A stretch of DNA of 64,000 nucleotides from Blastomonas aquatica (GTDB lineage: Bacteria > Pseudomonadota > Alphaproteobacteria > Sphingomonadales > Sphingomonadaceae): the NCBI RefSeq assembly GCF_014639875.1, contig NZ_BMGD01000003.1, forward strand, positions 310,001 to 374,000, read 5' to 3'. The position numbers were made by a program, and so were the translations under genes. Below, piece after piece: positions 1 to 8,010 of the stretch; position 1 is the first letter of the stretch; each line of letters starts with the position of its first letter. The notes beneath the pieces were generated by a model. It did no database searches and had not been told where the DNA came from. It was given only the letters and a program-made list of their open reading frames with translations.

Positions 1-1131
1 GCGGCTTTCCAGCCCGATCTGCGCCAGGTCGCGCCTGAGCCGCGCAAAAACCAGTCGGCTGCCAGGACCTTCAGGCATGGCGATACGCAGCGCATCTTGC
101 GATCCTGATTGCTCCTGACGCCAGCGGATGACCCGCCCGCGGGCCAGGTCGCGCCGTTCGTCCAGCGAGAGGTTTGCCCAGCGATCTCCCACTAAAGGCG
201 TATAGCGATCAAGCCCCAACGGAATGATCCGGGTCAGCGTCTGCCACTGGCGAATGCCCAGTGGCGTCATCAACGCATCGCGATCGATCGCAAGACCGAT
301 TGCCTCGCGGTTGGCAGGATCGCCCAGAAAGCCGCGCTCGTTCACCGCCAGCAGTCCGAACAACCCGATCACCGGGTCCGCGCGCACCGCATTGTCGGGC
401 ACTGACGCCGCACTCAGATAGGGCAGGTGCTCGAAGCGACCGCCCAGCACCATGGTTGTCTCACCCATCGAAAACCGAGCGATCGCGTGCGCCGCGTTTT
501 CGGTGCGGACCTGCAGAGGGCGGACCGGGCGGCGCTGCTCTGGTTCGATCGAGTCATCGACCCGTTCGGTAAGAAGGGTCCAATATTGCTGCCTGTCGGC
601 AACGAGCGGCCCGGTGCCGCGCCCGCTGCGCCGGATACCCAACTCCGGCAACGCGAGGATACGTAGCAGATCTGGCTGCGGTGCGAGCAGACGGATCTCG
701 ATTACCCGCCCGGTCATCGATCGGATATCGCGCACCACGATGGTATCCGCGCCGATCGCGCTGCGGGCTTCGATATTCAGTCGGCGTCGCAATGCTGCCG
801 CGACGTGCTCGGATGTCACGACGTCGCCGTTTTCCCAGCGGGCATTGCGCAGGCGAAAGATATAGCTCAGGCCATCGTCGGTGACGATCCAGCGTTCGGC
901 CAGTGCGGGAACGATGTTTCCCAACGAATCCAGCCGGACCAGTCCTTGCGATGTCGCGGCGCGCAAATACTCTGCCGCAGGCGCAAGCTCGGCGGCATCG
1001 AGGTTGTTCACCGGCGATGAATCGATGATCGAAATCCCCAGTGGCGACGTATCCGAACCGCTGCACCCCGCCAGCAGCAACACTGCAGCGGTGGTGCAAG
1101 TCCCGATCGTCCTTGCCAAAACGCCTGTCAT
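1..1131 (-). CDS. Peptide-type ABC transporter solute-binding lipoprotein (SBP family 5), 3' end cut off
   Basis: The minus strand is open from an ATG at 1131 to the window edge (377 codons, no stop), so the C-terminus is missing. The N-terminus is a lipoprotein signal ending in a lipobox (LLAGC, Cys23). After it come features of family 5 solute-binding proteins: an early 'GLVRLDSLGNIVPALAERW' segment, then 'YIFRLRNARWENGDVVTSEHV', and later 'NREAIGLAIDRDAL'. These proteins capture peptides or related solutes in the periplasm for an ABC importer, whose permease and ATPase genes would lie beyond the left edge. The family call rests on these motifs; the substrate cannot be inferred. Confidence 0.8.
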   Translation of the reverse strand, partial: MTGVLARTIGTCTTAAVLLLAGCSGSDTSPLGISIIDSSPVNNLDAAELAPAAEYLRAATSQGLVRLDSLGNIVPALAERWIVTDDGLSYIFRLRNARWENGDVVTSEHVAAALRRRLNIEARSAIGADTIVVRDIRSMTGRVIEIRLLAPQPDLLRILALPELGIRRSGRGTGPLVADRQQYWTLLTERVDDSIEPEQRRPVRPLQVRTENAAHAIARFSMGETTMVLGGRFEHLPYLSAASVPDNAVRADPVIGLFGLLAVNERGFLGDPANREAIGLAIDRDALMTPLGIRQWQTLTRIIPLGLDRYTPLVGDRWANLSLDERRDLARGRVIRWRQEQSGSQDALRIAMPEGPGSRLVFARLRRDLAQIGLESR

Positions 1132-1333
1132 GTCTTGTCTCTCACCGTCGTGCCGCTTTTTGTGGAGATAGCAGGACGTAAGCATAGCGACAACGCGGCG
1201 TTGACGCAGTTGTCGCGCCTGATGGTGGCACGAGCAAGCTGGTACAGTTCGTGTTGGTGCGACGAAAATTGTCCCGAACGGGAACGGATTGCCGCCATGA
1301 GGCGTCCCTTTGTCAGTTAAAGCGAGGAACATC

Positions 1334-1756
1334 ATGACAATGTTTAGCAAGAAGACATGGGCCCTGGGAGCAGCGCTGGCGGCGGCGACAGTGGTAAGTG
1401 GATGCGCCGGCGGTGGCTTTGGCAACCGTGGTGGTTCGAATTTCCGTCAATTTGATTATAATCGTCCCGACCCCGCCTACGGCGGTTATGACGCCGGACG
1501 GTATTATCGGGAAAACCCGCGTCAGCGCGAGCGGCGGCTGAGCAACAACGACCGCGTGTATCGTGGGCAGGACGGCCGGTATTATTGCCGTCGTCCAGAT
1601 GGCACCACGGGCCTGATCGTTGGCGGCCTTGCCGGGGGTGCGCTCGGCAATGTGATCGCACCGGGTGGATCGAGCACGCTTGGGACCATTCTGGGAGCTG
1701 CCGGTGGAGCAGTTGCCGGACGCGCAGTCGATCGCAGTGGCGCGCGTTGCCGCTGA
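1334..1756 (+). CDS. Glycine-zipper 2TM-type lipoprotein
   Basis: The protein has 140 residues from the ATG at 1334, which follows a GAGGA ribosome site (1324-1328); an in-frame start at 1310 is less well placed. A signal peptide ends in VSGC (Cys24), so this is probably an outer-membrane lipoprotein. A Tyr/Arg/Asp-rich middle segment is followed by a C-terminal hydrophobic Gly/Ala stretch (GLIVGGLAGGALGNVI, then LGTILGAAGGAVAGRAV) typical of Rick_17kDa/glycine-zipper 2TM proteins. Such proteins sit in the cell envelope; the specific role is unknown. It converges on glnA and shares a bidirectional terminator with it. Confidence 0.8.
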   Translation: MTMFSKKTWALGAALAAATVVSGCAGGGFGNRGGSNFRQFDYNRPDPAYGGYDAGRYYRENPRQRERRLSNNDRVYRGQDGRYYCRRPDGTTGLIVGGLAGGALGNVIAPGGSSTLGTILGAAGGAVAGRAVDRSGARCR

Positions 1757-1772
1757 TCGCGGCACGCACACC

Positions 1773-1833
1773 CTGCTCACTTAACAAAAAAGCGCCCCGG
1801 GTTTCCCGAGGCGCTTTTTTGTTAAGTGAGCAG
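1773..1833. terminator. Bidirectional terminator with 24-bp perfect arms
   Basis: Arms 1773-1796 and 1810-1833 are perfectly complementary over 24 bp around a 13-nt loop that holds a further 4-bp CGGG/CCCG stem. The inner GC-rich part is flanked by an A6 and a T6 run inside the stem, so it can act as a rho-independent terminator in both directions. It lies between the converging lipoprotein gene and glnA. Confidence 0.85.
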
Positions 1834-1841
1834 GTAAAAGC

Positions 1842-3254
1842 TTACCAGCTGTAGTACATGTCGAATTCGACCGGCGAAGGCGTGGTTTCCCAACGCGAGA
1901 CTTCAGCCCACTTCATCTCGATATAGGCTTCGATCTGGTCCTTGAGGAACACATCGCCCTTGAGCAGGAAGTCGTGGTCGGCGATCAGCGAGTCGAGTGC
2001 TTCGCGCAACGATGCGCAGACGGTCGGCACTTCCTTCAGCTCTTCGGGCGGCAGGTCGTACAGGTTCTTGTCCATCGCCTCGCCGGGATGGATCTTGTTC
2101 TGGATGCCATCGAGGCCCGCCATCAGCAGCGCCGAATAGCACAGATACGGGTTGGCCATCGCGTCGGGGAAGCGGAATTCCACGCGCTTGGCCTTTTCGC
2201 CGGTGCCATAAGGGATGCGGCACGACGCCGAGCGGTTGCGGCTCGAATATGCCAGCAGCACAGGCGCTTCGAAGCCGGGCACCAGACGCTTGTAGCTGTT
2301 GGTGGTCGGATTGGTGAACGCGTTGAGCGCCTTGGCGTGCTTGATCACGCCGCCGATGAAGTACAGGCACATATCCGACAGCCCGGCATAGCCGTTTCCG
2401 GCGAACAAAGGCTTGCCTTCCTTCCAGATCGAGATGTGGGTGTGCATGCCCGATCCATTGTCCTGCTTGATCGGCTTGGGCATGAACGTCGCGGTCTTGC
2501 CATAGGCCTGCGCGACCATGTGGACGACATACTTGTAGATCTGCATGCGGTCGGCGGTTTCGGTCAGCGTGCCGAAAGTGAGGCCGAGTTCGTGCTGCGC
2601 GGCGGCGACTTCATGGTGGTGCTTGTCGCAGGGCAGGCCCATTTCGAGCATGGTGCTGACCATTTCGGCGCGGATGTCGACAACGCTGTCGACCGGAGCC
2701 ACGGGGAAGTAACCGCCCTTGGCGCGCGGGCGGTGGGCAAGATTGCCGCTTTCATAGGTGCGGCCCGAGTTCGTCGGCAACTCGATGTCGTCGATCGCGA
2801 ACATCGATCCGGCATAGCCGTCCGAGAAACGCACATCGTCGAACATGAAGAATTCGGCTTCGGGGCCGACATAGACGGTGTCGCCGATGCCGGTCGACTG
2901 CAGATAGGCCTCGGCGCGCTTGGCGGTGCTGCGCGGATCGCGAGCATACAATTCGCCGGTACCGGGCTCGACGATGTCGCAGAACAGGATGAGCATCGGG
3001 TCGGCCGAGAACGGATCGATATAGGCCGCGTCCATGTCGGGACGCAGGATCATGTCGGATTCGTTAATCGCCTTCCAGCCCTCGATCGAAGAACCGTCGA
3101 ACATCAGGCCATCTTCGAGTTCGTCCTCGCCAATGACGCGGGCGCACATCGTGAGGTGCTGCCATTTGCCCTTGGGATCGGTGAAGCGAACATCGACCCA
3201 CTCAATCTCGTTTTCCTTGATCATTGCCAGAATGTCTTTGGCGGTCTTTGCCAT
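1842..3254 (-). CDS. glnA: Glutamine synthetase type I
   Basis: The 470-residue protein is the usual length for dodecameric bacterial GSI-beta. It condenses glutamate and ammonia to glutamine using ATP. Visible landmarks are the beta-grasp start ([20 protein letters not shown]), the '[10 protein letters not shown]' latch segment, the metal/glutamate region '[11 protein letters not shown]', '[11 protein letters not shown]', the Arg-rich 'NRSASCRIP' site, and the adenylylation loop 'NLYDLPPEE' with Tyr399. That tyrosine means the enzyme can be switched off by GlnE, whose gene is at the right end of this window. glnB is 125 bp upstream on the same strand, giving a glnBA unit likely driven by the sigma54-type promoter at 3878-3894. 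Confidence 0.98.
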   Translation of the reverse strand: MAKTAKDILAMIKENEIEWVDVRFTDPKGKWQHLTMCARVIGEDELEDGLMFDGSSIEGWKAINESDMILRPDMDAAYIDPFSADPMLILFCDIVEPGTGELYARDPRSTAKRAEAYLQSTGIGDTVYVGPEAEFFMFDDVRFSDGYAGSMFAIDDIELPTNSGRTYESGNLAHRPRAKGGYFPVAPVDSVVDIRAEMVSTMLEMGLPCDKHHHEVAAAQHELGLTFGTLTETADRMQIYKYVVHMVAQAYGKTATFMPKPIKQDNGSGMHTHISIWKEGKPLFAGNGYAGLSDMCLYFIGGVIKHAKALNAFTNPTTNSYKRLVPGFEAPVLLAYSSRNRSASCRIPYGTGEKAKRVEFRFPDAMANPYLCYSALLMAGLDGIQNKIHPGEAMDKNLYDLPPEELKEVPTVCASLREALDSLIADHDFLLKGDVFLKDQIEAYIEMKWAEVSRWETTPSPVEFDMYYSW

Positions 3255-3379
3255 GTTAGCTTTCCCTCTTCTTGATGTCTGGTCTGGGCCCGTTTCCCGG
3301 CCCCCCCTCTGGTGGAACTGACGTGTGTTCTTGCGGCCTTGCGAAAGCAGGCCTCTCCTGAATGCGCGTGCCCTGTAGG

Positions 3380-3871
<492 letters not shown>

Positions 3872-3877
3872 CTACCA

Positions 3878-3894
3878 AACAATTAACGTGCCAA
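3878..3894 (-). promoter_or_regulatory. Sigma54-type (-24/-12) promoter of glnBA
   Basis: On the minus strand TTGGCACG (3894-3887) is followed after TTAA by TTGTT (3882-3878). This matches the YTGGCACG-N4-TTGCW consensus at 12 of 13 defined bases, with GT replacing GC at the -12 core. The predicted start would be near 3867, leaving a leader of about 150 nt before glnB. Nitrogen-regulated sigma54 promoters before glnBA are known in other proteobacteria. No convincing NtrC site was found; a weak TGCA/GTGC pair lies at 3990-4005. Confidence 0.6.
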
Positions 3895-4027
3895 GACGCA
3901 AACCGCTACAATTGCTTGGCCCGATCGCAACATTATTACGAGCCATGATGGAAATGCGGGCAGGCGGTATCGGAGTTGCCTATATTTTGTGCAGGTTACG
4001 GTGCCAGCCAATCCAGTCAGGCTGTCA

Positions 4028-4852
4028 TCAATAGGGCGGGCGATCAAGCCCTGCGGGGCTCTTGGTGAAAATCTCGCAACCGGTTTCGGTGATGCCGATT
4101 GAGTGTTCGAACTGCGCCGAGAGCGACCGATCGCGGGTTACGGCGGTCCAGCCATCTTCCAGCATCTTCACCGCCGGCTTGCCGATATTGATCATTGGTT
4201 CGATGGTGAAGAACATTCCGGGCTTGAGTTCGGGGCCAGTGCCGGGGCGTCCGGCGTGGACGACTTCGGGTGCGTCGTGGAACAACCGTCCAAGGCCATG
4301 ACCGCAGAAATCGCGGACGACGCCATAACGGTGCTTCTCGGCGAACGCCTGGATGGCGTGCGCGACATCGCCCATCCGGTTGCCGGGCCTGGCCTGCTCG
4401 ATCCCGAGCATCAGGCATTCGTACGTCACATCGACCAACCGCCGCGCCTTCACGCCAACATCGCCGATCAGATACATCCGGCTGGTATCACCGTGCCAGC
4501 CATCGAGGATCGGGGTGACATCGACGTTGATGATGTCGCCGTCCTTGAGCTTGCGATCTGCCGGGATGCCGTGGCACACGACATGGTTGATCGAGGTGCA
4601 ACAGCTATGCGTGAATCCGCGATAGCCCAATGTCGCAGGAATTCCGCCGCCGGCTATCATCAGTTCGCGCGCCTTGGCGTCTATCTCTGCGGTGGTGACG
4701 CCTTCGACCACGAAGGGCGCAAGCGCATCGAGCACCGAGGCGGCGAGTTGCCCGGCCTTGCGCATGCCCTCGAAGCCTTCAGGCCCATGCAGCTTGATGG
4801 TGCCATCGCGCATCGGCGTATCGGCGTTCGTTACATTCACATACTGGTTCAT
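4028..4852 (-). CDS. map: Methionine aminopeptidase type I
   Basis: Removes the initiator Met from nascent proteins. The chosen ATG at 4852 gives 274 residues; the reading frame stays open upstream to 5017, but that part would overlap the divergent antitoxin gene and matches no family sequence. Metal ligands and context are visible: 'NHVVCHGIPADRKLKDGDIINVDVT' (first Asp), 'GWHGDTSRMY' (second Asp), 'GHGLGRLFHDAPEV' (His), 'FTIEPMI' (Glu) and 'FEHSIGITETG' (second Glu). It lies upstream of glnB on the same strand, but the 309-bp gap with its own promoter suggests separate transcription. Confidence 0.95.
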   Translation of the reverse strand: MNQYVNVTNADTPMRDGTIKLHGPEGFEGMRKAGQLAASVLDALAPFVVEGVTTAEIDAKARELMIAGGGIPATLGYRGFTHSCCTSINHVVCHGIPADRKLKDGDIINVDVTPILDGWHGDTSRMYLIGDVGVKARRLVDVTYECLMLGIEQARPGNRMGDVAHAIQAFAEKHRYGVVRDFCGHGLGRLFHDAPEVVHAGRPGTGPELKPGMFFTIEPMINIGKPAVKMLEDGWTAVTRDRSLSAQFEHSIGITETGCEIFTKSPAGLDRPPY

Positions 4853-4903
4853 GGTGATTCCATATAGGGGACGGGGGCCACTTTTGCGACCCGGGAATGC
4901 AGT

Positions 4904-4928
4904 GGACTTAGTCCGTTGACTTAGTCCG
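4904..4928. promoter_or_regulatory. Tandem operator-like repeats before the toxin-antitoxin operon
   Basis: Two 11-bp copies of GACTTAGTCCG start at 4905 and 4918, 13 bp apart. Each contains a GGACT/AGTCC-type inverted repeat around one T (exact in 4904-4914, first base changed in the second copy). They lie 24-48 bp upstream of the antitoxin ATG. Phd/YefM antitoxins usually autorepress by binding such short palindromes, so this is the likely operator. Confidence 0.6.
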
Positions 4929-4951
4929 GTCAATGGGCTAGCCTCGATATC

Positions 4952-5188
4952 ATGACTAGCATCGTCAACGTCCACGACGCCAAGACCCACTTTTCCAAGC
5001 TGCTCGACCGCGCGCATGCGGGCGAGGAGATCATCCTCGCCAAGGCGGGCACGCCTTATGCGCGCCTCGTGCCGCTGGAAAAGCCGAAGGTGGAACGGCG
5101 GCCTGGGCGGCTGAAGCTGAAGACCCCCATACCGGACGCGTTTTTCTTTGATCCCTTGCCCGAGGAAGAACTCCGGGCCTGGGAATGA
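4952..5188 (+). CDS. Phd/YefM-family antitoxin
   Basis: The 78-residue protein starts with the Phd/YefM DNA-binding fold signature (MTSIVNVHDAKTHFSKLLDR, then 'AGEEIILAKAGTPYARLVPL'). The Pro/Lys-rich C-terminal part ending in 'LPEEELRAWE' would wrap around the toxin. It overlaps the downstream PIN toxin by 4 bp (ATGA), so the pair is translationally coupled. It probably also represses its own promoter through the repeats at 4904-4928. Confidence 0.9.
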   Translation: MTSIVNVHDAKTHFSKLLDRAHAGEEIILAKAGTPYARLVPLEKPKVERRPGRLKLKTPIPDAFFFDPLPEEELRAWE

Positions 5189-5580
5189 CCGATTACCTGT
5201 TCGACACCCATGCGCTCGTCTGGTGGTGGACGGGCGACACGGCCCTGCCAGAAGATGTTGCTCGGGTCATCGGTGACCAGAGGAATGCCATCTATGTCAG
5301 CGCGGTTTCCGCCTGGGAGATCGCGACCAAATGCCGGATCGGAAAATGGCAGGCTGCCGTCCCGGTGTTCGAGAATTTCGAGGAGCTGGCGGCGGCCGAT
5401 GGTTTCGGTGAACTAAGCGTCACCGTTCTAAATGGACTACTCGCAGGATCGCTTCCCGGCGAACACCGCGACCCCTTCGACCGCATGATTGCGGCGCAGG
5501 CCATCCACGACGAACTTGTGGTCATCACCCGCGATCCGGCGCTGGCCAGCCTAGGCTGCGCGACCTTCTGGGCCGATTGA
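5185..5580 (+). CDS. PIN-domain ribonuclease toxin (VapC-like)
   Basis: The 131-residue PIN domain protein is the toxin partner of the preceding antitoxin. Acidic catalytic residues appear in order: 'YLFDTHALVWW' (Asp7), 'SAVSAWEIATK' (Glu), 'HRDPFDRMIAAQA' (Asp) and 'VVITRDPAL' (Asp). The family cleaves specific RNAs with Mg2+. The 'HRDPFDR' form is characteristic of PIN toxins paired with Phd-type rather than classic VapB antitoxins. The target is unknown. Confidence 0.9.
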   Translation: MTDYLFDTHALVWWWTGDTALPEDVARVIGDQRNAIYVSAVSAWEIATKCRIGKWQAAVPVFENFEELAAADGFGELSVTVLNGLLAGSLPGEHRDPFDRMIAAQAIHDELVVITRDPALASLGCATFWAD

Positions 5581-5636
5581 CGTCCGCCGCCAACGAACCG
5601 CTTGCGCGCTCCACGCCACGCGCTAAACACCGGCGG

Positions 5637-6413
5637 ATGACAGCAGACGCCCCCGCCCAAACCCCCCGCATCTGGACCGCCGCGCTGATCGTGATCGGCG
5701 ATGAGATTCTCTCTGGCCGCACCCAGGACAAGAACGTCGCGCAGGTGGCAACCTGGCTGAACGTGCAGGGGATAAGGCTCAAGGAAGTCCGCGTTGTCGC
5801 CGACGACATGGACGCGATCGTCGAAGCGGTGAACCTGCTGCGTGCGCGCAACGACTATCTGTTCACCACCGGCGGCATCGGTCCGACGCATGACGACATC
5901 ACCGTCGATGCGATCGCGCAGGCGCTCGAGGTCGATGTCGTGATCCATCCCGTCGCAAGGGCGATGCTCGATGGCTATTACGCGACCCGCGGCGGACTGA
6001 CCGAAGGGAGGCTGCGGATGGCGCGGGTACCCGATGGCGCTGAACTGATCGAAAACCGCATGTCGGGCGCCCCGGGCATCCGCATTGGCAATCTGTTCCT
6101 GATGGCGGGCGTTCCGCATATCACCGCGGGCATGCTCGATGCGCTGACCGGAACGCTCGAGGGCGGGCTGCCGCTGCTGTCGGTGACGCTAGGGTGCTGG
6201 GTCGCCGAAAGCGAAGTCGCCGATCTTCTCGGCAGCACCGAACGTGCACACGAAGGCTGCCAGATCGGCAGCTATCCGTTTTTCCGCGAAGGCCGGGTGG
6301 GCGCGAATTTCGTCATCCGCTCGACCGATCAGGTGCGGCTTGATGCCTGCGCCTTGGCGCTGACGTCGGCGCTGGAAGCCACCGGGCGCGAGGTCACGCC
6401 CGGCGGGATCTGA
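5637..6413 (+). CDS. CinA N-terminal / MoaB-type molybdopterin-binding domain protein
   Basis: The chosen ATG gives 258 residues; a TTG start at 5577 that overlaps the toxin stop is possible but adds a low-complexity leader. The fold signature is 'ALIVIGDEILSGRTQDKN', then 'DYLFTTGGIGPTHDDITVDAIAQAL', matching the MoaB/Mog and CinA N-terminal (COG1058) family. The CinA amidase C-terminal domain (NMN deamidase) is absent, so this is the stand-alone domain. The substrate is uncertain: COG1058 proteins have been linked to pyridine nucleotide or molybdopterin chemistry. It ends exactly where the converging ferredoxin gene begins its stop codon. Confidence 0.85.
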   Translation: MTADAPAQTPRIWTAALIVIGDEILSGRTQDKNVAQVATWLNVQGIRLKEVRVVADDMDAIVEAVNLLRARNDYLFTTGGIGPTHDDITVDAIAQALEVDVVIHPVARAMLDGYYATRGGLTEGRLRMARVPDGAELIENRMSGAPGIRIGNLFLMAGVPHITAGMLDALTGTLEGGLPLLSVTLGCWVAESEVADLLGSTERAHEGCQIGSYPFFREGRVGANFVIRSTDQVRLDACALALTSALEATGREVTPGGI

Positions 6414-6731
6414 TCAATCTTCAGGTGCGATGGCGACCTTGAGGCCATCGAGCGCTGCGGTCATCTGAATCTGGCACGACAGCCGCGAGGTCGCATTGCG
6501 GTGATCCGAACTGTCGAGCAGGTCGTCCTCATCCGCGCTGACCGGGGGCAGCTTGTCGGTCCAGTCGGCATCGACATGGACATGGCAGGTTGCGCACGAG
6601 CAGCATCCGCCGCACAGCGCCAGCAGCTCGTCCAAGCCATTGTCGCGGATCGCTTCCATCACCGACAGACCGGTATCGGCCTCGATGGTGCTTTCTTCTC
6701 CGGCGCGGTTGACGACGATCAGCTTTGGCAT
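6414..6731 (-). CDS. 2Fe-2S ferredoxin (adrenodoxin/Isc type)
   Basis: The 105-residue electron carrier has cluster ligands Cys40, Cys46, Cys49 and Cys86 in the C-x5-C-x2-C...C pattern of adrenodoxin-type ferredoxins; 'CATCHV' is the family hallmark. Two extra cysteines (43, 44) lie in the loop. No ferredoxin reductase or P450 partner is adjacent, so its redox partner cannot be named. The gene is convergent with the CinA-like gene, with stops that abut. Confidence 0.93.
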   Translation of the reverse strand: MPKLIVVNRAGEESTIEADTGLSVMEAIRDNGLDELLALCGGCCSCATCHVHVDADWTDKLPPVSADEDDLLDSSDHRNATSRLSCQIQMTAALDGLKVAIAPED

Positions 6732-6837
6732 GGAAACTCCCCAAGATTATGAGCGAGGCTATAGCCCCCGCAAACGTCGCTGCTATGATCAACCGGGCGC
6801 CCGAATGCAAGCGGCGGATGTGAGAGGGACTGCAGTT

Positions 6838-7455
6838 ATGGGATTGACCGCCGAGCAGCTGGGCGAGGGGCTTGATGCCGTCGCAGCGCATGAACCCGCC
6901 ATCGCCCGCGCGCTTGAAATTGCAGGCTACCCCGAACCTCGCATTCGCTCACGGGGTTACGCGACGTTGCTGCGGACCATCGTCGGCCAGCAGGTCAGCG
7001 TCGCTTCGGCGGCGTCGGTGTGGAACAAGCTCGAAGCGGCGCTGGGTGAGGGGTGTGCCCCTGATGCGCTGATCGCGGCAGATTTCGATGCGCTACGCGC
7101 CTGTGGCATGTCGCGGCAGAAACAGGGCTATGCCCGCTCGCTCGCCGAGCTGGTGATGTCCGGTGCGCTCGATCTGGAAAACCTGCCCGCCGATGACGAG
7201 GCCGCGATAGCCGAGCTGGTGCGGATCAAGGGCATCGGGCGTTGGTCTGCGGAAATCTACCTGCTGTTCGCCGAGGGGCGGCGCGACATCTGGCCTGCGG
7301 GTGATCTTGCAGTGCAGGTCGGGATCGAGCGGATCCTCGCGCTTGGCGAGCGGCCGTCTGAGAAGCAGACCCGTGCGCTTGCCGAGCCTTGGTCACCGCA
7401 CCGCGGCGCGATCGCCATTCTCACCTGGCATTGCTACAACAACGCCGCGCTATAG
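6838..7455 (+). CDS. DNA-3-methyladenine glycosylase II-type (AlkA family, HhH-GPD)
   Basis: A 205-residue protein from the ATG at 6838; the frame is open further upstream, but that overlaps the ferredoxin promoter. It removes alkylated bases from DNA. The helix-hairpin-helix 'VRIKGIGRWSAEIYLLFA' and the catalytic aspartate in 'WPAGDLAVQVG' are clear, as is 'TIVGQQVSVASAASVW'. It lacks the N-terminal TBP-like domain of E. coli AlkA and resembles the shorter forms common in alphaproteobacteria. An ada gene 11 kb away would serve the same alkylation-repair response. Confidence 0.93.
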   Translation: MGLTAEQLGEGLDAVAAHEPAIARALEIAGYPEPRIRSRGYATLLRTIVGQQVSVASAASVWNKLEAALGEGCAPDALIAADFDALRACGMSRQKQGYARSLAELVMSGALDLENLPADDEAAIAELVRIKGIGRWSAEIYLLFAEGRRDIWPAGDLAVQVGIERILALGERPSEKQTRALAEPWSPHRGAIAILTWHCYNNAAL

Positions 7456-7470
7456 TGCAGGGGTTGATCG

Positions 7471-8010
7471 TCAGCCCTTGAACAGGACGCGGCCACTGGC
7501 CAGCCGTTCGCGGCTCAACGCGGTTACTTCCTTGAGGAAGCTGGTCGGCTTTTTGAAGTATTTGCTTTCTGGGTTGACCTTGAGGCCCGCCGCCGTCGCT
7601 ACATCGCCGATAAAGTGCACGCAGTTAGCGGTGTTGAGATTATAGCTCTTCTGCTTTTTGTTGCGCCATTTGTCGGTCACTGCCATCACCGAGCGATACT
7701 CGGCATCGGTCAGTTCATACGTGAAATGCGCGTTGGAATTGGCGATGTATTTGGGCTTGGCCACATGGATTTCGCCCTGAACCCAGCCAAACAGAATGCT
7801 CGGCCCGGTGCTGGTCGCGGTGAACCCGACATTGGTGTCGACCACTTCTCCAGTGGAATCGACCTTGCCTTTCAACGTTGCGAAAGCGTGGGGGAACTGG
7901 CTGCCCAGCTCGTGGCTGTAGAAGGTGATGGTGACCCGTGCATGGGCGACATTGGCCCAGCCGAGCAGCGGGACGATCAGAAAGGTGAGCAGCAGTCGCT
8001 TGAGCATCAT
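7471..8010 (-). CDS. Exported protein with a permuted NlpC/P60-like Cys/His pattern
   Basis: A 179-residue protein with a signal peptide ending in AHA. The start at 8010 overlaps the stop of the ABC permease-binding protein gene (ATGA), so it is translationally coupled as the last gene of that operon. Conserved-looking residues are a His in 'FPHAFATLKG' and Cys in 'NTANCVHFIGDVATAAG'. A His before a late 'NC-x-HF' recalls permuted papain-fold (NlpC/P60, LRAT, DUF4105) proteins, which act on amide or ester bonds of lipids or peptidoglycan. This is inferred from the pattern only. Why it travels with an osmoprotectant-type transporter is unclear. Confidence 0.55.
   Translation of the reverse strand: MMLKRLLLTFLIVPLLGWANVAHARVTITFYSHELGSQFPHAFATLKGKVDSTGEVVDTNVGFTATSTGPSILFGWVQGEIHVAKPKYIANSNAHFTYELTDAEYRSVMAVTDKWRNKKQKSYNLNTANCVHFIGDVATAAGLKVNPESKYFKKPTSFLKEVTALSRERLASGRVLFKG

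Noticed and set aside
1974-3275. 433-codon open frame on the plus strand opposite glnA
   Set aside because: It mirrors the codon structure of glnA, has no family-like protein sequence, and glnA is unmistakable on the other strand.
3990-4005. TGCAGGTTACGGTGCC as an NtrC binding site upstream of the sigma54 promoter
   Set aside because: Spacing between the half sites is one base short of the TGCAC-N7-GTGCA consensus and one half is imperfect; not strong enough to list as a feature.
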